The notes: a model not told the origin generated them from the letters alone. Shown: positions 1 through 10,760, counted from the first letter of the stretch. The stretch: DNA of 25,374 nucleotides from Haplosporangium gracile (GCA_015499985.1 JAAAUF010000430.1:1-25374), one strand, 5' to 3'. Translations and numbers: made by a program.

Positions 1-505
1 CTCGTCTGCTCGGATAATGGACGTAAGACTTCCTACGTCGTCTTCGTAACCCAAAACGAACAAGAGACTAAAAATAATGAGAACAAAGAACAATGACAAA
101 AGTCAACGAGAAGATGCTTTTGTCGAATCGACACAAGCGCGTTCTCTTTTTAGTGGGTTTCCTTGACTAAGGGATACCCACTTGCCGGTTGGATTAAGAC
201 ATCCACTGCTTCGATGAAAAGGAAAAAGTAAAAAATGGCGGCGTGTCTGATCACTTGTCTAGTTCGTGTTTTTCGCTATATTCTCCATTTTCATCGACCT
301 TTCTTTCTCTCTCTTCTTCATCTCCACATTGTCACGAAAATAGTGCTCCAAGAAAGACACAACTCACCTCCTTAAGCCTTTCGACCATTCGGCCTATGCT
401 GTAGGGGGCTAGAAGGAGGATAGGCTTTTGTTTCTTTTGGAGACAAGTCAAGCAACAATATAAAAGCGAGAGAGATGAAGAAAAGACAACATCATAGACA
501 ATCAT
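1..505 (-). CDS. Possible multi-exon gene running off the left edge, function unknown
   Basis: The gene is not recognised. On the minus strand an exon at 67-1 reads as 22 open codons with an acidic patch (GYEDDVGSLTSIIRADE) and reaches the window edge in frame. It is preceded by a convincing 110-bp intron (177-68): donor gtatcc, a TTGAC branch-like motif, a pyrimidine-rich tail and acceptor TTTTTAG. The exon before it (275-178) leaves two bases, which complete a codon with the first base of 67-1. That exon is hydrophobic (AIFYFFLFIEAV). A further candidate exon ends at 368 with a GTGAGT donor and reads PILLLAPYSIGRMVERLKE; an in-frame ATG lies at 505-503. The intron 367-276 is weaker because purines precede its acceptor. 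Phase agreement across both junctions is the main support. The product could be membrane-associated, but chance open frames remain possible. Confidence 0.3.
153..181. other. 12-bp hairpin over a predicted splice donor
   Basis: GTGGGT at 153-158 pairs with ACCCAC at 176-181, and TTCCTT at 159-164 pairs with AAGGGA at 169-174 (one G-T wobble). The loop is four bases and one T is bulged. On the minus strand the stem covers the candidate donor at 177-172, so in a transcript it could mask that splice site. Confidence 0.4.
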
Positions 506-2200
506 GAGTAATGAATACAACAAACACAAATAAACACCATGCAACACAAATAAATAAAAACAATCAAAAACAAAACACCCCAGACTGGTTTATTTACTTT
601 TCTAGACATATCCCTACTACTTCATTTTCTACGCTCCCCTACTTTTCCTCCTTCCTCCTTATTTCTGTTTCTTTTTTCGCGCGGTAGCGTGCTACACTCT
701 TGTTTACAATGAGTGTTCGTGCAAGCGCCTTTGCTGTACGTGCTCTCACAGGGGGAAACTGGTATTGTCGCGTCTACTCATCAAAAAAACAAGATATACT
801 TACATCCCTTTTCCATTGTCTCGACTTACTATTACGCCCTACCTCCTTTTCCCTTCTCTCCCTGTTTCTTTTTTCTCTAACTCCCCACGCGCTCGAAATC
901 GCACTTTTTTTTTTTAATATTTTTTGGAGGTTCAATGCCACCTCTGGGGTTACCTCCTTTCCTGCTTCTGCCATCGGTGTAATCTTTTTTTTTTATACCA
1001 TTCTTTTCTCTTTCTTCACCCAATCCTAAAGGTCACTCCCTGTTTTTTTTTTCTTATTCTTTCAAGCTTGCGGGTCATTTCTTTTAATACTGTTTTTGCA
1101 GAAAACAACGATAGCGTTGAAGCTCAATATTGAGGGGGTTTTTCGCGATTTCAGCATCTCAGCTCAGCCGATTTTCCTAAGTAAAATAAGTCTAGATCGG
1201 AGGAAGTATTTCGTTCTACTATTCCTCCCCTTCTCTTTTCCACTTTTTTTTTGTTATCCTCCCTCGCCCTCACCTTCGTCATTTTTCGCTCGTTATCTTC
1301 CATCCCTTGTCTTTTTTTTCGCAAATTGCTGTTTAATTGAACTTGTATTGTCGCGTTATTCGTTACAACCAAAATGACCTTTGCCGTCTCTCTTCTTCAT
1401 CAACACTCTCCCCCTCGCAATCCCCCCTTATTTCCTTTGAAGATATGTCCCCCTTTTCGTGACGAGCCGCAATTGATCATTAAATCGAGAAGCCCTCTTT
1501 TTATGACCTTTTAGCCGTTTTACTCACCTTCAAATAATGGGAGCAAAACTCTAAGAAAACAAAGAGTTGAAAAAAAAGGCGATAGTTTACATACATTTGT
1601 AACCCCGCGAGACGTGACACGCGTGTAAATGTTTAGGTTAGGTCTTGATACTTTCTTCCCTTCTCATTGGTGACTCAGTTTTTGCGCTCTCAAGAACGAC
1701 ATGAGTGGTTGGCCAAGTTTTGCAAGGATTTAATGACTACGAAGTTGTCGTCTTTCTAGGCGTCCTTTTTTTATTTTTTTGGTTTCGGTTTCTTTTTTTT
1801 TTAATGGAGAATAAGAAAAAAAAAAAACGGTATTTAAACCAATTAAAGATATCAACATCAATGCATTGCAAGCATTGTGAGGAGCATTGTGAGTTAAGGA
1901 ACAAGAACTTAAACGTTACCAGTGGAACCGACGGAGAAAAATACAAGAAGAAAATATTGATGAAAAATCTATACAACCCTTTTGGATGCACATCAAGCGA
2001 GGCGAGGGAGGCGCGCACCAGTAGTAAGGGTCAAAATTCAGGATTCGAGGATTAGATGGTGTAAGCGTGAAAAAAATTGTAAAAAAAAAAGGGACATTTT
2101 TTTCTCTGAATCCATAGAACGAGTTGTTGCTATGCTAATCAAGTTTCAACAGATGTATATCAATGCACCCTACACGTTACATCAACACGCTATCCTTTTC

Positions 2201-2260
2201 TTTTCTCAGGTCTCCCTTTTCTCAGGTCTCCCTTTTCTCTGGTCTCCCTTTTCTCTGGTC
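2201..2260. repeat. 16-bp tandem repeat, about 3.75 copies
   Basis: The unit TTTTCTCAGGTCTCCC occurs at 2201-2216 and 2217-2232. The variant with CTCTGG follows at 2233-2248 and, partially, from 2249. The single T/A difference divides the array into two older and two newer copies. Confidence 0.9.
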
Positions 2261-3140
2261 CGTTCCACTCCACTACGAGAAAAAAAAAAGGCAACGTAAC
2301 ATTAACTGTATCAGGTGTTCTCCTTACACAATCAAGAGAAAAAGTTGGATTACCAAAGCAAGAAAAAAAACCAACGAGAAAACAAAAGGGACCTCCGCAA
2401 TAACCTGATGCAAAAATCAACAAATAAGAGAAAACAAGGACAAATACGAATGGCTGCTGGCGAGAGGACCCCGATGCGGACCAATCGATGGCTTTCGATT
2501 TCTCTTTTTCCCTCCATCTCCTCCATTTCCTCTCTCTCTTTCTTTCCTTCAAATAAAAAATGCGCCGAGAATTGCTCAAGGGACAGGTACCCCGTCCTCT
2601 TGGACCCTCTCAAAGAAAGGCACCAAACAACGCCCTCAAATACAAAAAAAGAGCGTGACAGGCAATAAGAGAAAAAAACGAGTCCCTCCGCATACACTGG
2701 AAGCGCACTGCACACAACAAATAAAAAAAGAGCAAGGTCCATAATACCAAAAACAGCGAGAGGAGAGTTTGAGAGGCTGAGACTGAGGCTGAGCCCACTC
2801 GATTCTTTTTCATTTTTTTTTTTTTGACTCGCGGAAATTTGGTTGTCCAACAACTGCGTGCTCGTGTTCTGGTCTCCCTCTCGCTCTTTTTGTTCCCTCG
2901 CTTTTGTGTGCGACAAAGAAGGTTATTCTTCTGGATAATGGTTCTAGTCTAATTTATCGCCATCATTAATCCGTCCCAGAACTCACATATGCACGCTTAG
3001 AAAGAATGTACGATAGAATTGAAGAAATGTTATTTATGGTATAATACATGATACAATTACAGAGAATGCCTAATGAATAAAGTGGCTATGATGAGCTGAG
3101 AACGAAAAGCAAGGAAACAAGGCATAGCGTGGTGTGGGAG

Positions 3141-3165
3141 AAAAGAAAAGAAAAGAAAAGAAAAG
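3141..3165. repeat. (AAAAG)5 microsatellite
   Basis: Five perfect AAAAG units, followed by a purine-rich run. Confidence 0.9.
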
Positions 3166-3631
3166 GGAGAGGATGAAGAAAAATAATAAACGGGGGAAGG
3201 GGTGAGATCAAACAAATAACAGTGAGTAGAAGAAGCAAAGAAAGGATGAAAGAAACTGTACACTATACATGTTATTTTTTGGTCATGACAAACAACAAAA
3301 AAAGGGTAAAAAAAAAGGATGGGGGTGAGCGAGAGTTGAGCAGATTTTGCCAGTGCAGTGCATCAAAAAGAAGGCGAAAGAAGGAGAAAAATGAATGAGG
3401 TATCCGCATTGCAGTATTGTTTTTTTTGTGTTTTTTGTGTGTGAATGTGGTAGTGGTGCTTTTGTTGTTTATGTGTTCGTTCGTGGGTGAAGTTGTTGCT
3501 TGTGCGTAGCATTTTTTTTGGCCCGGGTCCTGCAGAGTTTCCACAGAAGGCCAATGATAATAAGAAGGGGGGGGGAGGAAAGGAAGGAGATGGATATGCA
3601 CAAGACAACTCGCGAAGCTTAAGTATCCACG

Positions 3632-3652
3632 AAAAAAAAAAAAAAAAAAAAA
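3632..3652. repeat. 21-base homopolymer A tract
   Basis: An uninterrupted run of 21 A follows a G at 3631. There is no retroelement reading frame or target-site duplication beside it, so I take it as a simple repeat and not a retroposon tail. Confidence 0.85.
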
Positions 3653-3890
3653 TTAGCGAAGGAGGAAGAAAGGGAAAAGAAGGTGAAAAAAATGAGCTGC
3701 CTTGTAGAAAGAGGAGAAGGGGAGGGAGAATATGCTCCTTCCGAGAAAAAGAACAACACAATCAAAAAGGAAGGTGGATGAGGGGCAGGAGGGAATGAAG
3801 AAGGGAGCAAAGGTGAGGGGTGTGATCTACTCACGCACGATAAAAAAAAGCACGTTTTCGACCATGCCTTTGCTGACGCTACCCCCTTCA

Positions 3891-6401
3891 TCATGCCACA
3901 GAATGCAGCTCAACACAGATACCCGAGTCCTGACCCTGACTTTGAGCCTTATTGTCACGGCTATTGCAAAGCAATGCATCGTGGCCAAAGTGAAATCGGA
4001 TCGGTGTCGTCTCTGCTCCCGTGGCGCCTGCAGCTGCAGCGGCGGCTCTGGGGGAGGAAGAAGAGCCCTCACCAGCTGTGGTGAATGAGCTGCACCCTTG
4101 GACGCGTCTTGCAAACTCAGGCAGGGACAGGCGTTTCCTTGGGTTAAGGCAGAAGACGGATTTGATGATCTCGTTGAGCTCGTCAGACATGGGCAGGATG
4201 GTCTTCAAGAAGTCGTTGTTGAGGACAAAAGCCGAGAAGGTTTCGTCTCGTGGGCAGGCCTGCTTCCATGGATTGCGGCCAAAGACAAGGTTGATGAGGA
4301 TCACACCTAGAGACCAGACATCGTTGGCGGCACTGTCGAACGATGTGACCCGTTCGACATATCCTCCTTGGCACTCTATTGGTGAAAAAACATCCCGATG
4401 GTACACGGAAATACAATAACGAGAGACAGACAGCGGGTTAGAGAAGAACAATGAGGGAGACGAAGAAGGGAGGGAGGAGGGAGTGCATAATCCAAGAGAA
4501 ACAGATTTTTTTTCACACACATCCAGATAGTCAAAAGACACACAAAACAAAGAACGAAAGGGCGGATGGGCATAGCGCAATGGCAAAAAGGGGAGGGGAT
4601 GATAGTAAAAAGTAAATGTAAAATAATAACAGAAGCCAAAGGCAACACAAATAAGAGTGGTCTCACTCACAACAGCAAACAGGCCAACAGCAAACAGGCC
4701 AACAGCAAACAGGCCAACAGCAAACAGACCAACAACAACAACAGGCAATCCAACACAACTATAGAGTATCTCTTCTCCATTTTTGGAGGACAAACATACC
4801 TGGTGACAAGTAGAACGTGGACCCGCAACCAAAGTCACTCGAGATTGGTTCGGTTGTAGCCAAGCCAAAGTCCACGAGTTTGACAACATCGCCAAACATG
4901 ATGATGTTCTCTGGCTAATATGAACAATCATTAGGGATACAACAAGAAAAGCGAATTGGGATGAATAAACAAATTTAAAAAAACGGCGTCCGTGTGTTGA
5001 TATAATATGCGGATGCGAGTTAGATTTCATGTCTCCAATTGCAAATAAATGGGCCGAACAGCTGCCTCTTTCTCTCGTACCGCCATTCGCCACTGTGTAT
5101 CTTCAATAGTAATTACGAAGAGACGAACAGAATGCCAACAGCAGTAACGATAATAAAGACTGGTCACAGGCATTAGAGCGAGATGTTAACCTCTTCCCCA
5201 AAAATCTCCCACTCCCCCCTCTGTCAATCACCTACCTGTTGTCTGTGTGTCCGTGTGTTGCCAGTCCATCCGTCCTTTGTGTACCTCTCATTCTCTCACT
5301 ATCCTTCCCTGTCCCCTCCCTCAGTCTGTGTGTGCGTGTGTCGTTTCCTTTTGTATCGTTTCCTTTTGTGTCGCCCCTTCCATCCTTTCCCCTTCACCCT
5401 CTTTCACTCTCGCCCTCTTTTCCCCCTGAACCAGATAGCGATCCAGACAATGCGTTATTTATATATGATCTTCTTTCGGATAGTATTCTTTCCGAGACAA
5501 AGACACAACAATAACAACGCCCATGCCACGATACACAAAAAAAATAAAAAATGAAGTCGGTCGACCATTGACCCATGCACCACCCAGTTTGAACCTTCTT
5601 TTTTTTTTTACAGAATACTCTCACGCGCGTGGTTTTGGGCTGAAATTGAACAAAGGCATTGCTGAAGCAAGAAGGATGGAAGAAGAGGGGGGACAGGGAG
5701 GGTAAGTGAAGGGACAAATGTACCAAATACTCACTCATACCACACCACTCTCCTTCATCCGATTGACTTGTTTTACACTTCCTCCTTTTCTTGAACACCC
5801 CTTCCCCAATTGAACATCATCTTCCCCCTCGAACAAGCGCTGCTGAGCTAAAGCTGCTCTTGGAATAAACAACAGAAGGAAAAATACAAGACCATTTGGA
5901 CACTCCAATAATGGAAAACATACTAAACAACCAGAAATCCATCGACGTTACCTTGAGATCGCGATGGAAGACGCCTTTGGAATGGCAATGCATGACAGCA
6001 CTAGCGATCTGACCAAAGAGTGCCTTGATGGCCAGGTCCTTGCCGACATAACCCCCACGCTCCGTGATCTTTGAGAAGAGATCGCCCTCGAGGCCACAAT
6101 CCATGATCATGTAAAAGAAATCGCCTTCCTCGACCACCTCGTGTAACGTTGCAATGTTGGGATGCCCCGAGACGAGCGAGTGAAGCTTGGCTTCGTGGCC
6201 CTGGAAGACCCGTTGTTGATTGTCAAGCCCTGCCGTCCGAATGCACTTGATAGCTCTCATCTGTTTCGAGACCTGATCGTAGGCCTTGTATACAGAACCA
6301 TATGCACCCACTCCAAGCATATCCTGAAGGACCAGTGATTTGTTGTGAATGATCTGAGGAGGGTGCTTTGCTGAGTTGTGTGGTTGTAACGAAGGTGTCA
6401 T
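3891..6401 (-). CDS. Ran1/Sks1-like serine/threonine protein kinase, three exons
   Basis: Exons 6401-5952, 4914-4800 and 4375-3891 join in phase (450+115+485 bases) to 349 codons plus stop. Junctions are AAG|gtaacg..tattag|CC and CAG|gtatgt..caatag|AG. The kinase core is complete: glycine loop GVGAYGSV (30-37), ATP-binding K52, helix-C E70, HRDLKPEN (146-153, catalytic D148), DFG (165-167), the GCGSTFYLSPE segment ending at E189, D207 in NDVWSLG and NPRKR near 266-270. The HRD/DFG pair and intact Lys/Glu argue for an active enzyme. The activation-segment wording recalls fungal Ran1/Pat1 and Sks1/Vhs1 kinases, which act in the mitosis-meiosis switch and nutrient signalling; the exact orthologue is not certain. 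The last 60 residues are Ser/Ala-rich and low complexity. The ATG at 6401 is the first in frame, 29 codons before the glycine loop. The C-terminus is less sure, since a GTGAGT donor-like site lies downstream near 3833. Confidence 0.94.
4376..4799 (-). other. Kinase intron 2 (424 bp)
   Basis: It starts with gtatgt and ends with caatag, and splits the Pro-Glu of SPECQ after the first base of the Glu codon. Its middle carries the 15-bp minisatellite at 4671-4730. The minus strand reads open through the array, but the conserved SPEC sequence requires removal of the intron. Confidence 0.9.
4671..4730. repeat. 15-bp minisatellite, four copies, inside kinase intron 2
   Basis: The unit AACAGCAAACAGGCC runs at 4671-4685, 4686-4700, 4701-4715 and 4716-4730; the last copy has one G-to-A change. 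It has no spacers, so it is not a CRISPR array. Confidence 0.95.
4915..5951 (-). other. Kinase intron 1 (1037 bp)
   Basis: The intron splits the catalytic loop exactly between DLK and PEN in phase 0. Its 3' end shows a CTAAT branch-like motif about 15 bases before TATTAG. The conserved loop is contiguous after splicing, so no coding exon is missing inside it. It is long for a fungal intron and is filled with low-complexity DNA, including a 15-bp duplication at 5341-5370. Confidence 0.9.
5341..5370. repeat. 15-bp direct duplication in kinase intron 1
   Basis: TCGTTTCCTTTTGTA at 5341-5355 is followed directly by TCGTTTCCTTTTGTG at 5356-5370, differing only in the last base. Confidence 0.85.
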
Positions 6402-7900
6402 GTTATATGTATGTGTGTGCGTGTATGTGGTTGTTGTGTATTTGCGTGTGCTTGTGTTGTGTGAGGGAGATTGTGTTGTATGCGTGTTGATGTTGTTGTT
6501 GCGTTGCTGTCGCTGTTGTGGTTGAAGAAAGAGGAGGTAGAAAGAGAGTCGAATAGGTAAAGAGTGGAGGGGGAAAATAAAGAGCAATTGAAGACTGTCG
6601 AGAGGTAGCTGCGCGGTGGTACTTGTCAAAACATCAAATTGAGTTGAGGGGCAAGTGGAGAAGGAGGAAGAAGGTGTCGATTTGTGCGGAGTAATAAAAA
6701 TGAAATGCGAGTGGAGGGTAGGTGTGTATGTGTGGAGCCGAAACGTTGTTTGCTGAGTGGCGATAAGAGAAACACCAAAAAGAGGTGATAAACAGATATG
6801 AAAGAATCGAGAATTTGACAAGCAAAAGTGTGAGCGAGGGAACAAAGAAGAAGACAGAAATGAAGAGGAGAGAAAACAATGAAGGGAAACAGAGGACTGG
6901 AACTGTCGGTATTTATATGCGGCCTGGTTGTTGTGTTGTTTATGTGAATTTTTTGTTGTGAGACGTGCTAGTTGTAGTTGTTGAATTGGTTTGTTGAATA
7001 GAGTATTATTGAGTTGAATGGCTGGACAACTGAATGGTAAAAGATAGGATGATTGAATAGGAGTGAATAACTGAATATAATAGATTATATGGCGAGTAAA
7101 AGAGAAGAGGGCTTGTACAGTACACAAGAAAAAGAGAGCGGAAAAGAAAGAATGAGGGAGAGAGATTTGGGTTGCTAACTATGGGTCCCCCCCCTTTTTT
7201 CTTGTTGTGATGTGTGCGTTAGTGTATATTTGTAGTTTCTTTTCTGCTCGAGGTAAATAAGTCAATAAAGAACTGAATATAACGCAACCGAACGAAAAGG
7301 AAAAGAACGAAAGATTGAGAAAGAAGGGAGGTCGAGAACAGAAAAAGAAAAGAGAGAACGAACAAAGATAGAAACGAGTGGCAATCAGGAGAAAAAGGAG
7401 AGAGGAAGATCGAGAGATATGTAGAAGGCAGAAAGCAGAATGACAAAAAATAGCAGCAAGAAAGCGGAAAATGGATACAGAAAAGCTGTACTCGAATGAG
7501 AAGAAAACTTGTTGAGGCGAATGGTGTAGGTAGCGCTCTTTTTGTATGTGAGGAAAAAATAGGATGTGTTCAATGGTCGGTTTCGTAGTAGTAGGACGTA
7601 ATGTAGTGAGGGGATCAGGGATAGCAAAGAAGAAAAGCGCGCTTTCACTGCTAGCAGAATCGTAAGGAGAGAAAGGTGTAAAGTAGAAAGTGTTGAAAAA
7701 GAGTAAGGAAAAGGAGGGAAAGGGAGAAAAAGACAGGGAGGGACAGCAAGAGAGGAGATGCTGGGAGTGACAGTAGTCGGTAGGTGTTAAGATGAACAGA
7801 CGGACGGATAGTGAATTGTTGGTTATTCTGTTGAGAATGCTGTTGCTGTTGAAGGTGCTGTAGCTGCTATTGATATTGAACAACTGTCTCCCCTTTAACT
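6402..7900 (-). promoter_or_regulatory. Pyrimidine-skewed leader/promoter region of the kinase gene
   Basis: Upstream of the kinase ATG the minus strand is almost purely C/T/A. A CA-rich stretch lies next to the ATG, with CTTT-rich runs further out. The frame of the kinase is open for 242 codons upstream of the ATG (to 7127) but contains no ATG, and another F/S-rich open frame spans 7883-7179. I read this as a long, biased 5' UTR and promoter and not as coding sequence. The transcription start cannot be placed. Confidence 0.35.
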
Positions 7901-8724
7901 GATGCTATGCCGCGTAATGAGATTTGATTTCTTGGGCGTGGTTGGCTCTTCTTCCCTGCGGTAAATTGCAGTTGATGTCGTCGCTTGAAGAAAGGGAAAA
8001 TGAAGAGGTGGTTTCTTATTTGTTGTCGTTGTTGTCAATCGCGATGGTGGTACGGATGTTGGTATGCGATCGTGGAAAGAATTAATGAAAATGCTATCGT
8101 TTCAACAAGGAATCAAGAGGGATGTGGTGTTAGAAATAACGGAGTCCACAACCAACGAAAAGGCCATTTTCTTCGATAATGAGATAATGTCATTCTGATG
8201 GCATTGGAGTGCTATCGTTGTTAATGTTGTTGCGATGTTATTATTGGTGAAGGGGAGGAGAAGGGGGCTAAACTTGGAAGCGCACAAAGAAAAAGGGTGC
8301 GAGAAATAGCAATAAACTGAAAGCAGGGGAAATAAAAGGGGACGAACAAAAGAGAAACGAAGAAATGGGCGAGGAAATAAGGGTTCCGTTGTAGAAAGCG
8401 CTAGTAAATCATATATGATGTATCGCCTTTTCTTCTCGCAAGACACAGCTTCTATTAGTTCGTGGCTATTGTTTTTTGTGAGGCATCTTCTCGCCCTCTA
8501 ACGATGCTGGTAATAGTCGGTACACAATAGGTAAATTCGAGAAGAGGAAATAGAAAACAAATAATCAGCAATACAAAGAAGGAAATGAGAGGGGGTGGGG
8601 AGATGGGTCAACTGAAAGAACAGCTCTGCAGGCGAGGAAAACAACAGCAAGAAAAAGGGATAAAATAGGCGCGTATAGGCGGTAAAAATATGTAAGTATG
8701 TATGATTTGATAGGAGTGGAATGT

Positions 8725-8844
8725 GTACCTTTACTGCAATGCAGGTACTGTCCTCTCAGAAGGAAAAAATCAAGTTTAAAGCCGGTCCTGCCGAACGCAA
8801 GGACCTCGCTCTAGTGCGCTAGGAGGGTGTGAGCCTAAATAGGC
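8725..8844. ncRNA. Weak cluster of short hairpins, possible structured RNA
   Basis: GTACCT (8725-8730) pairs with AGGTAC (8743-8748). GGTCCT (8784-8789) pairs with AGGACC (8800-8805). GCCT (8833-8836) pairs with AGGC (8841-8844). The island has higher GC than its surroundings. The stems are short and I recognise no RNA family. Confidence 0.15.
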
Positions 8845-10633
8845 AAAGTGTAAAAACAGGGCAGAGAGGAGGGAAACCGGCCGACAGACAAATGAAAGTC
8901 ACCACAGCAAAAGGTGAAAAAGGGGGTAGGCAGGAAGAGTTGAATAAAAAACAAAAAAACGAGCAAGCGAGTGAGAGAGAAAAAGTGAGAAAGAGGCAGA
9001 GTGAAAATGAGAGCGCATGTGTGTATGTGGGAGAGGGAGCGTGTAGGAGAGGTTGCGATTGAAATAGAGATGGAGATGGGAAAGGGATAGGTTACAAACA
9101 TGTAGGAATCAGCTATCTCGGCAAAAAGGAAGTCTTACTTGGATGGAAAGGAAGGAAGGAAAGAAAAGAAAGGAAGGAAGATAGATTACTTTCGACAATG
9201 CCAGTAAACAATTGTCGCCATTGATTGACCAAGCAAATGAGGACTAGCAAGGGACATAAGGTAAGCAAATGTCCGTCTAGAAAGAGATAGGGCATCACCC
9301 TCTCTCACCTTTTTTCCCCTTCTTGTCACTAGCTCCGCCTCCAAGTCTGCGCCCCTAAAACGCGTTCTGTCTTATTTTTTTGGGCCATCATTTCTGATCA
9401 ATCATAAAGGTCTCACATTTTGTTCCTTTCTTATCAAGAAAGCATCCCAGTCACACAAAAAATACAGAAGGAAAAAGTATGCGTAACTGCCATTTTTTGT
9501 TATTCAAGCAAGGGCACAAGAAAATGACGACAACAATAATGGGGGGGAGAGACAATAAAAAAGACGTCAAGAAAAGGAAGCCAAGAGAAAGGAGACAAAA
9601 AAAAGAGTCGAAGCAATATATAAGGAAGAGAGAGAAGAAGGTGTAAAGAAAAAAAAGGGGGTACAACAACGAAATGTAAGCTGAAGTCAAATAATCGTCA
9701 TCGTCGTCGTGACTAGAAACAAGACTAAACCTCATAGGAGACAAAGCCACCAAGGATCATGAAGGAAGAGAAAAGGGGACAGGAAGAAAACGAACCGCTA
9801 TTCCGTTGGAGCACATTGTAGGGAGCCACAATAACATACTTGAAACGCTTGACGTAGGTAGGTGAAGTGCGGAGGCAATTGATTGTGATAGGATGTGGGC
9901 GATTAGGGAAAAAAAGGTAGATTCAAAAGGTAGCTGAATATAAAGTGATTGAAGAGAATACTGTGAATGACTAAGGGGAATTGAACAAAGGAAAACAAAG
10001 CATAAACAGACAAGGGAAAAGTGCAGCCTTTTTATTTCATTTTCGAGGAACTAAAGGTCGACAGGTCGACAAGTCTCTCTTTTTTCATTACACTTTCTTG
10101 TGCGAATAAAAAACCCTTGTCGCAAGCATGCAATGTAGCAAATATCTCACAAAGCGGTCATGTATATTTAAATGAGAAAAAAATGATGGCTAGATTTTGT
10201 TCAAACAAGCTCGGTACGTGTTTTTTTGAAAAATGCTTCTTTTTGTACGGACAGGACAGCAAATGCTCGGTGCTCCCTTTTCCCTCTTTCCTTTTCTTTG
10301 ACGGACAATTTATTTGACATGAGCATTTGTTGCTAATCATGTGCAGCGGGTTAGGAATAATGCTCCTCTTTCCTTTTTTTTTTTCAAGGTCCAACAGCAT
10401 GTCCTTTTGTCATATTAAAAATAAGCAACTTCTTCGTGAAAAAAAAGTGCTGGCGCAAAAATAAGCGAGTTAAGATGCTTCTTCTATTTGTCCCACTGGA
10501 AGCCCGGCCTTGTCCTCGTGTTTGCACGTTAGCTCATTTTCTCTCTTTTTACTTGCAGCATGACAGTTCTCAAGGGGCAGAAGGAAGGAAGGGAGAAGGG
10601 GGAAAGACGACTGGATAAGGGCGCGTCCTGATT

Positions 10634-10760
10634 GACCCTTTCAAATTGCGAAAGGGTCCTTGGGCAGTACCACAGAGCGAGGAACAGGACTGTTTTGGGG
10701 GGGAAAAGACAAGGGTATTGTTCCTCTCCCCACATCGACAAGTTCACCGCTTGTGAACTT
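10634..10760. ncRNA. Three perfect hairpins in 127 bases, candidate structured RNA
   Basis: GACCCTTTC (10634-10642) pairs with GAAAGGGTC (10650-10658), loop 7. GAGGAACA (10679-10686) pairs with TGTTCCTC (10719-10726), loop 32. AAGTTCAC (10740-10747) pairs with GTGAACTT (10753-10760), loop 5. All stems are perfect and non-overlapping, and the composition is more balanced than the flanking tracts. No tRNA, 5S, snRNA or clear snoRNA boxes are seen. The strand cannot be decided from symmetric stems. Confidence 0.25.

Larger units (their letters stand above)
506..3890. other. Spacer between the left-edge candidate and the kinase 3' end
   Basis: I see no recognisable gene here. The stretch is AT-rich and alternates between pyrimidine-rich blocks (about 600-1450 on the plus strand) and purine-rich blocks (about 2300-2800 and 3060-3830). 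It carries a 16-bp tandem repeat at 2201-2260, (AAAAG)5 at 3141-3165 and a 21-base poly(A) tract at 3632-3652. Open frames of 60-190 codons here are made of F/L/S or K/R/E runs, as expected when one strand lacks the bases needed for stop codons. The part just below 3891 should contain the kinase 3' UTR. Confidence 0.5.

Noticed and set aside
1..96. Plus-strand frame of 31 codons ending in TGA as the end of an incoming gene
   Set aside because: The minus strand over the same bases gives a more protein-like reading with a good upstream intron; both cannot be confirmed from 96 bases.
3632..3652. Poly(A) tail of a retroposon
   Set aside because: No adjacent retrotransposon frame, SINE-like box or target-site duplication is visible.
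4671..4730. CRISPR-like array
   Set aside because: The 15-bp units are contiguous with no spacers, inside an intron of a fungal gene.
6402..7127. Kinase reading frame continuing 242 codons upstream of the ATG, as an N-terminal extension
   Set aside because: No ATG in this stretch; the composition is S/T/F/N/Q low complexity produced by a pyrimidine and CA-rich strand, and the conserved kinase domain begins soon after the ATG at 6401.
7179..7883. 234-codon minus-strand open frame
   Set aside because: It lacks an ATG start, is F/S/L-rich, and is explained by polypyrimidine bias, which removes stop codons.
9451..9753. Minus-strand hydrophobic frame (MRFSLVSSHDDDDDYL..) as a small membrane protein
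   Set aside because: The hydrophobic part is a translation of a polypyrimidine tract; no other coding support.
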